A stretch of DNA of 64,000 nucleotides, taken from the NCBI RefSeq assembly GCF_014219065.1, contig NZ_JACLGO010000016.1:31900-95899 (forward strand), read 5' to 3'. The notes beneath the pieces were generated by a model that was not told the DNA's origin, searched no databases, and saw nothing but the letters and a program-made list of their open reading frames with translations. The DNA comes from Halopseudomonas xiamenensis (GTDB lineage: Bacteria > Pseudomonadota > Gammaproteobacteria > Pseudomonadales > Pseudomonadaceae). A program made the position numbers and the translations under genes. Below are positions 63,804 to 64,000 of the stretch, in pieces. The first letter of the stretch is position 1. The number at the start of each line of letters is the position of its first letter.

Positions 63804-63829
63804 CTATCGCGGCGGGGCGCCGCTCCCAC
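63804..63829 (+). repeat. Single REP sequence
   Basis: CTATCGCGGCGGGGCGCCGC followed by TCCCAC resembles one arm of the REPIN at 56676-56773. No inverted partner of full length is seen before the transposase end that begins 60 bases later; only a short GTGGGAG at 63860-63866 pairs with its tail. Confidence 0.6.
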
Positions 63830-63888
63830 GGGTTATGCGCGGGCTGCCGGGTGAGGTTGTGGGAGATTCTATGGTTCCAGGCAACCCC

Positions 63889-64000
63889 TTATTCTGCTGT
63901 TTTTGGCTGGTAGGTTGTCTGGCTCTGCATCAGCGCAAAGGCAATACGTGCCAGCTTGCGCGCCAGTTTAACCAGCGCTTGAACCGGTTTCAGCCCCTGT
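63889..64000 (-). CDS. Transposase C-terminus, possibly IS110 family (cut by window end)
   Basis: The open frame runs on the minus strand from the window edge to a TAA at 63889-63891 and gives 37 residues, including LKPVQALVKLARKLARIAFA and ending QTTYQPKTAE. The Lys/Arg-Leu-Ala pattern resembles the C-terminal end of IS110-type transposases, which often lie beside REP sequences. The family is uncertain because only this tail is visible; most of the gene lies beyond 64000. Confidence 0.5.
   Translation of the reverse strand, partial: QGLKPVQALVKLARKLARIAFALMQSQTTYQPKTAE

Overview
The window is ordinary chromosomal DNA from a high-GC gammaproteobacterium of the Pseudomonas lineage (Pseudomonas or a close relative such as Halopseudomonas). 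The evidence is gene order. The ygfA / 6S RNA / zapA / ygfB / pepP / ubiH / ubiI / iron ABC transporter / gcvTHP block, the argA-argE-pit-DUF47-CYTH/CHAD-GspE block, the HAD-rppH-ptsP-NRDE-TSUP-lgt-thyA block, the rimBK-hslR-hslO-pckA block, the ndh/DUF3094 pair and the roxSR-like pair all match the arrangement I recall for P. aeruginosa. The blocks are rearranged relative to one another. No prophage, CRISPR array, plasmid gene or defence island was found.

Layout. 1-6.2 kb: a small membrane protein, folate cyclo-ligase, 6S RNA, ZapA and a ZapB-like coiled coil, then divergently ygfB, pepP and two ubiquinone hydroxylases. 6.2-9.4 kb: two long structured repeats, a Fur box, and a ferric-iron binding protein and permease. 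9.4-17.6 kb: gcvTHP, mgtE, an ACT-domain regulator, rlmI. 17.6-26 kb: repeats, HAD phosphatase, rppH-ptsP, NRDE protein, TSUP permease, lgt-thyA, an orphan ParA, folA. 26-41.5 kb: DUF1090, ilvD, argA, amn, argE, a phosphate transporter with its PhoU-like partner, a CYTH/CHAD protein, an orphan GspE-type ATPase, a BASS transporter, a LysR regulator, rlmJ. 41.5-48.8 kb: a YqjDE-like trio and a six-gene Mrp Na+/H+ antiporter operon. 48.9-56.6 kb: nudE-cysQ-msrA, yrfG, rimBK, a 267-bp MITE-like element, hslR, hslO, pckA. 56.6-64 kb: a REPIN, a tRNA-Asn/Pro/Lys operon, ndh, DUF3094, an orphan CbiM-like permease, a SIMPL protein, a RoxSR-like two-component system, a Tim44-domain protein, and the 3' end of a transposase cut by the window edge.

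Functionally the region is housekeeping: one-carbon/folate/thymidylate metabolism (ygfA, gcvTHP, thyA, folA), ubiquinone synthesis and respiration (ubiH, ubiI, ndh, roxSR), arginine and branched-chain amino acid synthesis (argA, argE, ilvD), ion homeostasis (mgtE, pit, mnh, iron ABC), and RNA or ribosome modification (rlmI, rlmJ, rppH, rimK, hslR).

The least explained content is non-coding. Two 113/115-bp elements at 6248-6529 share a 53-nt core but have unrelated, self-complementary stems, so structure rather than stem sequence is conserved. The 267-bp element at 53271-53537 has perfect 31-bp terminal inverted repeats and three internal inverted repeats whose arms interlock. These two are the best candidates for something undescribed. 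All positions and translations were read by eye; family assignments rest on recognised motifs and gene order, not on searches.
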